The position numbers and the translations under genes were made by a program. The notes under the pieces are model-generated. The model saw nothing but the letters and a program-made list of their open reading frames with translations, made no database searches and was not told where the DNA came from. Below, piece after piece: positions 27,116 to 32,052 of a DNA stretch of 32,052 nt (position 1 is the stretch's first letter; each line of letters starts with the position of its first letter). Source of the DNA: Opitutus sp. GAS368 (GTDB lineage: Bacteria > Verrucomicrobiota > Verrucomicrobiia > Opitutales > UBA953); the NCBI GenBank assembly GCA_945882655.1, contig CAMCWL010000008.1, positions 1 to 32,052 on the forward strand, written 5' to 3'.

Positions 27116-27964
27116 TTACTGGGCGACTCCGCTCATCGGGTGCCCGATGACAGCCTTCCAGGCAATCTCCTGCAGCAGACGGTTGAGCTTCTCGGCTTCT
27201 GGAAGTTTGGTGATTTGACTGACGACAGGCAAACCGACCGGGCTGCGTCGATAGATGACCGAGAAATGACAATACGCTGAGAGGACGCGAATCTGTGCAC
27301 CAGGATGCCCGAGGGCATCCGTGAAGAGTTCGTTCTGCGTCTTGATGCCGGGGGCTTCGCCTTTGATGACCTTGTCGCGCAGGGCCATGACAGCTTCTCC
27401 GCTGGGCACGATGACGATCTTCGCCGCCGGGATACGCTCATTGAGTTCCTTCACGTGATCTTCAATGAGTTTGAAATACGGGTCGTGCTTCGAGCGTAAC
27501 TGCGCCAGGGTGGCCCCATCGCGGTCGATGGATTTTGGCTTACTCTTGGAGAGCCAGATTACCGGATCCTCAAAGGGTACCCAGTTCTGCTGAAGGGTCA
27601 GACGAAGCTTGGGGTTATGCTCCAGACCGAGCTTGGCGAAATTCTCAATACCAGGATCCGGCAGGAACGTCGGCGCCATGGTGAAGAGGTCAGCCTTACC
27701 GGCCTCAAGGACCGGCTTCGCCTTATTCTTCTCGGCCGGCAGGTCCCAGTGCTGGATGACCTTGGAGCCGCCGATGGAAGAAATCGCCAGCTGCTCATGC
27801 CCCTGGATACCCGCGGCCTTGGCCATCTCGGCGACCAACGGAGGCATCCACACGTGGAAACTATGGCCCGCGGTTAGCACCTTAAGGCCGGCCGGCGGCG
27901 CCACCTGCGCCGTCAGTCCGACGGTCGCGAGGACGAACAGGAGCAGACCGCGAAGGAGGCGCAT
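27116..27964 (-). CDS. Secreted SGNH-like hypothetical protein
   Basis: Signal peptide MRLLRGLLLFVLATVGLTAQ; LKVLTAGHSFHVWMPPLVAEMAKAAGI resembles a variant SGNH block I. Confidence 0.7.
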   Translation of the reverse strand: MRLLRGLLLFVLATVGLTAQVAPPAGLKVLTAGHSFHVWMPPLVAEMAKAAGIQGHEQLAISSIGGSKVIQHWDLPAEKNKAKPVLEAGKADLFTMAPTFLPDPGIENFAKLGLEHNPKLRLTLQQNWVPFEDPVIWLSKSKPKSIDRDGATLAQLRSKHDPYFKLIEDHVKELNERIPAAKIVIVPSGEAVMALRDKVIKGEAPGIKTQNELFTDALGHPGAQIRVLSAYCHFSVIYRRSPVGLPVVSQITKLPEAEKLNRLLQEIAWKAVIGHPMSGVAQ

Positions 27965-27972
27965 CGTCCGGC

Positions 27973-29454
27973 TTACTTGCTAGAGCGATAAGGCCCGGCC
28001 GGAAGACCGTCCTTGCCTGCAGAGTAAACGCTGATCTCGGGGAAGTTAGCCCAAGCGTAACGCACTTCCTTAGGCGCCTTGACGCCGGTGACGGTCACGG
28101 TCGCGCCGTCCGCCTTCGCCTGACCGAAGACCCACTTGTCGTCGGCTCCGAGCAGACCGAAGCCCTTGCCGTCGTTCTTGAGTAACACCGGACGATCGTA
28201 AGTCAGCACGAAGGCATCGCCCTGACGTTCCGCTTTCTTCACGCGCGGGGCTTCGCCGTCGGTACGGGTTTTGTAAACGCGCTGGAGGGCGACATAAGCG
28301 AGACGCTCGCCGACGGGTAGCTTGTCCTTAGGATGGATATCCTTCTCTTCGCCAAGATCGATGTTCACAGACTGCATCGCGCCCGGGACATTGTCGGCGA
28401 TCCATTCCATGGATTCGCGGATACGGGGCCAGCCACCGTCTTCGACGGCGAGCTCCGGCTTGCGCGCCATGAAGCGAGGGAGCTGGACAATGATGAAGGG
28501 GAATTCCTGGCCCCAGGCCTTGTGCCAGGATTTGATCATCGAACCAAGGACCCACTTATAGGCCTCGGGCTGACCGGCGTTGGATTCGCCCTGATACCAG
28601 ATGGCGCCGCGCACAGAGTAACCGACGAGCGGGGCGACCATGCCGTTCCAATTCATGTGCGGACCGTTGGTCCAAACTGGGGCGACCTTACCGGCATCCT
28701 GCTTCAGTTTAGCGAGAGCAGCCTTGTCCTTCTCGACTGCGATCTTGGCATTGAGTTTCTCGAGGGCGACGGCGCGGGCCTTGATGGCCGCCGTTTCCTT
28801 GGCATCGAAATCCTTGGCGTCAGGGACGTCGGCATACATGCCCTTCGGGCCCCACGCTTCGGCGCGAGTGCCTCCGATGGAAGTATGAATGACGCCGACC
28901 GGCTGCTTGATGTTGGCGCGGAGTTCGCGGGCGAAGAAGAGCCCCGTGGCAGTCAGACCCTCGACGGTCTCCGGAGCGGCGAGCTTCCAAGAACCATAAA
29001 CTTCTTCGGCCGGCTCGGCCTTGGGTGTACGGGCGACGGTGAAGACGCGGAGACCAGCGTCGGCGGGGCGGGACTTAGCGTCCGCGGCGGCGGTGGTGTT
29101 CTTGACGACCCAATCCATATTCGACTGGCCAGAGCCGATCCAGACCTCACCGACGATCACGTCGCGAGCGGTGAAGATTTCCTCGCCGGAACTGACGACG
29201 AGATCCTTACCCTGCTCGGTGGCCTTGAGGCCGCGAAGCGTGGCGCTCCACTTGCCGTCACTGCCGGCGGTGGCCGACGCTTCAGCCGAGCCGAGCTTCA
29301 CGCTGACCTTGGAGCCCGGATGGGCCTTGCCGAAGACGGCGGCGTCACCGGCCTGGAGGACGGCGTGGTCAGAGAACAGAGAGATGAGCTTCAGTTCTCC
29401 GGCGGATACGAGCGCGGAGCAACAAAGCACGAGGAGTGCGAGGCGGGGTAGCAT
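27973..29454 (-). CDS. Sialate O-acetylesterase-like secreted protein
   Basis: LISLFSDHAVLQ..., ARDVIVGEVWIGSGQSNMDWVV, VIHTSIGGTRAEAWG, RGAIWYQGESNAG; signal peptide MLPRLALLVLCCSALVSA. Confidence 0.93.
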   Translation of the reverse strand: MLPRLALLVLCCSALVSAGELKLISLFSDHAVLQAGDAAVFGKAHPGSKVSVKLGSAEASATAGSDGKWSATLRGLKATEQGKDLVVSSGEEIFTARDVIVGEVWIGSGQSNMDWVVKNTTAAADAKSRPADAGLRVFTVARTPKAEPAEEVYGSWKLAAPETVEGLTATGLFFARELRANIKQPVGVIHTSIGGTRAEAWGPKGMYADVPDAKDFDAKETAAIKARAVALEKLNAKIAVEKDKAALAKLKQDAGKVAPVWTNGPHMNWNGMVAPLVGYSVRGAIWYQGESNAGQPEAYKWVLGSMIKSWHKAWGQEFPFIIVQLPRFMARKPELAVEDGGWPRIRESMEWIADNVPGAMQSVNIDLGEEKDIHPKDKLPVGERLAYVALQRVYKTRTDGEAPRVKKAERQGDAFVLTYDRPVLLKNDGKGFGLLGADDKWVFGQAKADGATVTVTGVKAPKEVRYAWANFPEISVYSAGKDGLPAGPYRSSK

Positions 29455-29498
29455 GGGGACAGCACAACTTGCCAGCGAAAGATGGCAAGCCTGTCCCC
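29455..29498 (-). promoter_or_regulatory. Two-part stem-loop abutting the sialate O-acetylesterase start codon
   Basis: Minus-strand GGGGACAG-G-CTTGCCA-TCTTTCGC-TGGCAAG-TTGTG-CTGTCCCC-ATG: outer 8 bp and inner 7 bp, both perfect. Confidence 0.6.
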
Positions 29499-29545
29499 GG
29501 AAGACGGTTGAAACTCCTCGGGCCAGGCGCTGTTATATCCTTACT

Positions 29546-30298
29546 ATGAAGCACCTACCCCTGCTCCTCCTAGCGGCCCTCGGCTTCGCAGCCGACGAAG
29601 CCCCGCGCCCAAACCTCCGACCCGAGGGACCGACCCCCGAAGGCCGCGCCAACCCGCGCCTCCCGGTCCCACTCTCCCCTGACGAACAGAAACGCCTCCG
29701 TGAGGCCATGGAGAAAGCCAATCAGGACCCAGCCGTAAAGGAAGCCCACGAGCAGGCCGCCAAAGCCCAGCAGGCCGCCGCCGAGGCCCAGAAGAAAGCC
29801 CGCGAGGTCACCGATGAAGCCGCCCGTAAAGCCGACCCCTCCGTAGCCCCGATTCTTGAAAAGATCCGTAAGGCCATGGAACAGCGTCAGCCCGAGGTCC
29901 AGCCCCGCGGTGAGCAACCTCGCCGCCCCGAAGGCAGCAACCGCCAGCCGAAAACCGAGCCGGGACGCGGACGCGAAGACGGCAACCGTCAACCCGAGGC
30001 CCAACCCCGTGGCGAAGCCCCGCGCCAGCGCGAAGGCAATCGCGAGGAGCCAGCTAACCGTGGCGGCATGATCCCCGGACTTTCTCCTGATGAACAGCGC
30101 CGCGTCCGCGAGGCGATGGCCAAGGCCAATGAAAACCCGGCCGTCCGTGAAGCTCGCGAAGCAGCGGCCACCGCCCAGCGCAAGGCGATGGAGATCGCCG
30201 AAGACGCCGCCCGAAAGGCCGACCCTTCGCTGGCCCCGCTCTTCGAGAAGATGCGCAAAGCAGGCGAAGCGCAGCGCGGCCGCAAGCAGCCTGAATAA
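29546..30298 (+). CDS. Secreted Ala/charged-residue-rich protein with internal duplication
   Basis: Signal peptide MKHLPLLLLAALGFA; two about 70-aa repeats LSPDEQ[KR]R[LV]REAM...ARKADPS[VL]AP joined by a Pro/Arg/Glu/Gln-rich linker. Start moved from 29021. Confidence 0.78.
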   Translation: MKHLPLLLLAALGFAADEAPRPNLRPEGPTPEGRANPRLPVPLSPDEQKRLREAMEKANQDPAVKEAHEQAAKAQQAAAEAQKKAREVTDEAARKADPSVAPILEKIRKAMEQRQPEVQPRGEQPRRPEGSNRQPKTEPGRGREDGNRQPEAQPRGEAPRQREGNREEPANRGGMIPGLSPDEQRRVREAMAKANENPAVREAREAAATAQRKAMEIAEDAARKADPSLAPLFEKMRKAGEAQRGRKQPE

Positions 30299-30318
30299 GC
30301 ACGGTATCGTCCGTATCG

Positions 30319-30347
30319 AAGGCCGGCCGATTGGCCGGCCTTTTTAT
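30319..30347 (+). terminator. Intrinsic terminator
   Basis: AAGGCCGGCC-GATT-GGCCGGCCTT followed by TTTATTT, directly after the 29546..30298 CDS. Confidence 0.88.
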
Positions 30348-30382
30348 TTCCCATTACTGACCACGATGCTCATATTGCCCAT

Positions 30383-32052
30383 ATGCGCCTCCCCACGCTC
30401 GCCCTCACGGCACTCAGCCTGCTCAACCTCGCCCACGCCGAAGATGCGCGCCTTGGTCCGCTCAAGGACCTCAACGGCACGTTCCCCTTCCCTGCGCCGA
30501 AATCCGTTCAGGAATGGGAGCCGCGCCGTGACTTTTTCCAACGCCAGCTGACGATTTCGCAAGGCCTCTGGCCGATGCCGACGAAGACGCCGCTCAATGC
30601 GGTGATCCACGGCAAGATCGACCAAGGGGACTACACGGTCGAGAAGGTCTACTTCGAAAGTGCGCCGGGCTTCTTCGTGACGGGCAATCTTTACCGGCCT
30701 AAGAATATTTCGGGTAAGGTGCCCGCGGTCGTCTTCCCGCACGGACACTGGGCCGACGCGCGTTTCGTCAACCAGTCCGACAAATTCGTCCGCGAAGAGA
30801 TCGCGACGGGACAGGAGCGTTTCGAGCAAGGCGGGCGCTCGCGCTTCCAGTCTATGTGCGTCCAGCTGGCACGCATGGGCTGCATCGCCTGGCAGATCGA
30901 CGCCCTGAGTGATTCGGATTCGAAGCAGTTCACGCCCGAGATCATCCACAAGTTCGCTAAGCAGCGCCCGGAGATGAACCGTACCGAAGGATGGGGACTC
31001 TACAGCCCTCAGGCCGAAGCCAACCTGCAGAGCGTCATGGGACTGCAGACGCTCAATTCAATCCGTAGCATCGACTTCCTCCTCACTCTTCCCGAGGTCG
31101 ACCCCGCCCGCCTCGCGGTCACGGGCTCCAGCGGCGGCGGCACGCAGACGATGCTCCTGGCGGCCACCGACCCCCGCCTCGCGCTTTCCTACCCAGTCGT
31201 GATGGTCAGTACCGCAATGCAAGGCGGCTGTTCCTGCGAGAACGCTACCTTACTCCGAGTGAACTCCGGCAACGTCGAGATTGCCGCCCTCTTCGCCCCT
31301 AAACCGCAAGGCATGAACACCGCAAACGACTGGACGAAGGAAATGGCGACGAAGGGATTCCCTGATCTGCAGAAGCTTTATGCGCTCTACGGTAAGAAGG
31401 ACTTCGTGACGCTCCAACGTGGCGAACACTTCCCGCACAACTACAACGCAGTCACGCGTATGGGTTTCTACGAGGTACTGAACCGCCACTTCAAACTGGG
31501 CCAGCAATCGCCCATCGTCGAAAAGGATTATGTGCCGCTACCCAAAGAAAAACTCACAGTGTGGGACGATGCCCATCCGGCTCCGAAGTCCGGCGACCCC
31601 GACTTCGAACGCGGCCTATTGAAGTGGCTGAAGTCCGACGCGGAGCAGCAACTCCTCGCCGCCGCCAAGACGCCCGAAGGGCGCGAGCACACTCTCCGCC
31701 CAGCCATCGAGGCCCTCATCGGCCGCCCTTACGCTCAAGCCGGTAAGATCTCTTTCCCCGAGGCCAGCACGCAGTGGCGCGACTCACACTTCCGCACCCA
31801 AGGCAAGCTACTCAACGCGACTTACGGCGAAGAAGTCGCAATCGACTGGCTGCAACCGATCAACCCGACCGGCGAAGTGGTGATCTGGCTCGATGACGCG
31901 GGCAAGGGTTCCGCCCGCCTGCCCGACGGCACCATTCGCCCCGAACTACAAGAACTCATCGATCGCGGCGTCGGCGTGCTCACGGCCGACCTTTTCCTGC
32001 AGGACGACAAGAAGCTCAAGCAGACCCGCGTCGTGACCGGCCCCCGAGAGGT
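30383..32052 (+). CDS. Secreted alpha/beta hydrolase (acetylxylan-esterase/Abhydrolase-like), truncated at the window end
   Basis: Open frame from ATG 30383 to the window end, missing from the ORF track because it has no stop: MRLPTLALTALSLLNLAHAEDARLGPLKDLNGTFPFPAPKSVQEWEPRRDFFQRQ...VPAVVFPHGHW...LAVTGSSGGGTQTMLLAATDPR. Confidence 0.88.
   Translation, partial: MRLPTLALTALSLLNLAHAEDARLGPLKDLNGTFPFPAPKSVQEWEPRRDFFQRQLTISQGLWPMPTKTPLNAVIHGKIDQGDYTVEKVYFESAPGFFVTGNLYRPKNISGKVPAVVFPHGHWADARFVNQSDKFVREEIATGQERFEQGGRSRFQSMCVQLARMGCIAWQIDALSDSDSKQFTPEIIHKFAKQRPEMNRTEGWGLYSPQAEANLQSVMGLQTLNSIRSIDFLLTLPEVDPARLAVTGSSGGGTQTMLLAATDPRLALSYPVVMVSTAMQGGCSCENATLLRVNSGNVEIAALFAPKPQGMNTANDWTKEMATKGFPDLQKLYALYGKKDFVTLQRGEHFPHNYNAVTRMGFYEVLNRHFKLGQQSPIVEKDYVPLPKEKLTVWDDAHPAPKSGDPDFERGLLKWLKSDAEQQLLAAAKTPEGREHTLRPAIEALIGRPYAQAGKISFPEASTQWRDSHFRTQGKLLNATYGEEVAIDWLQPINPTGEVVIWLDDAGKGSARLPDGTIRPELQELIDRGVGVLTADLFLQDDKKLKQTRVVTGPRE

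Noticed and set aside
28333-29451. Plus-strand 372-aa ORF
   Set aside because: Antisense to the clearly homologous sialate O-acetylesterase gene.
29455-29498. Reading the esterase-leader hairpin as a terminator
   Set aside because: No T-tract on either strand and no gene ending there; it lies between divergent genes.
29021-29545. N-terminal extension of the secreted repeat protein in the ORF track
   Set aside because: Overlaps the esterase gene antisense; the signal peptide at the ATG 29546 marks the real start.
30344-30949. Minus-strand 201-aa ORF
   Set aside because: Antisense to the alpha/beta hydrolase CDS, whose frame stays open to the window end with signal peptide and GSSGG motif.

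Overview
The window is GC-rich and gene-dense. Gene content suggests a Verrucomicrobia/Opitutae-like bacterium (inference only). Most of it is housekeeping: rnpB (RNase P RNA); gltA, hisH, hisB, hisC and ptsI on the minus strand; an ECF sigma factor with an adjacent putative anti-sigma protein; a tRNA with CAU anticodon; rsfS, nadD, lpxI, panB, gpsA and a long divergent purA; and a set of secreted esterase-like proteins (GDSL/SGNH, sialate O-acetylesterase, alpha/beta hydrolase) at the right end. The best candidate for an under-described system is a tightly packed four-gene plus-strand operon (8727..16183). It encodes (i) a TRAFAC-like GTPase with a CxxC...CxxC zinc ribbon directly before the P-loop, (ii) a membrane protein whose N-terminus resembles GTPase-associated protein 1 (GAP1-N2-like), (iii) a 982-aa single-TM mostly helical orphan, and (iv) a GYF_2-like plus multi-TM protein. 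It is divergently arranged with the ECF sigma/anti-sigma pair. A second theme is three protein-modification enzymes within about 6 kb: a SET methyltransferase, an HDAC-like deacetylase and a GGG-X7-QEE PARG-like macrodomain protein. An RNA-level candidate is a strong two-part hairpin abutting the start codon of the sialate O-acetylesterase gene. No mobile elements or CRISPR arrays were seen.
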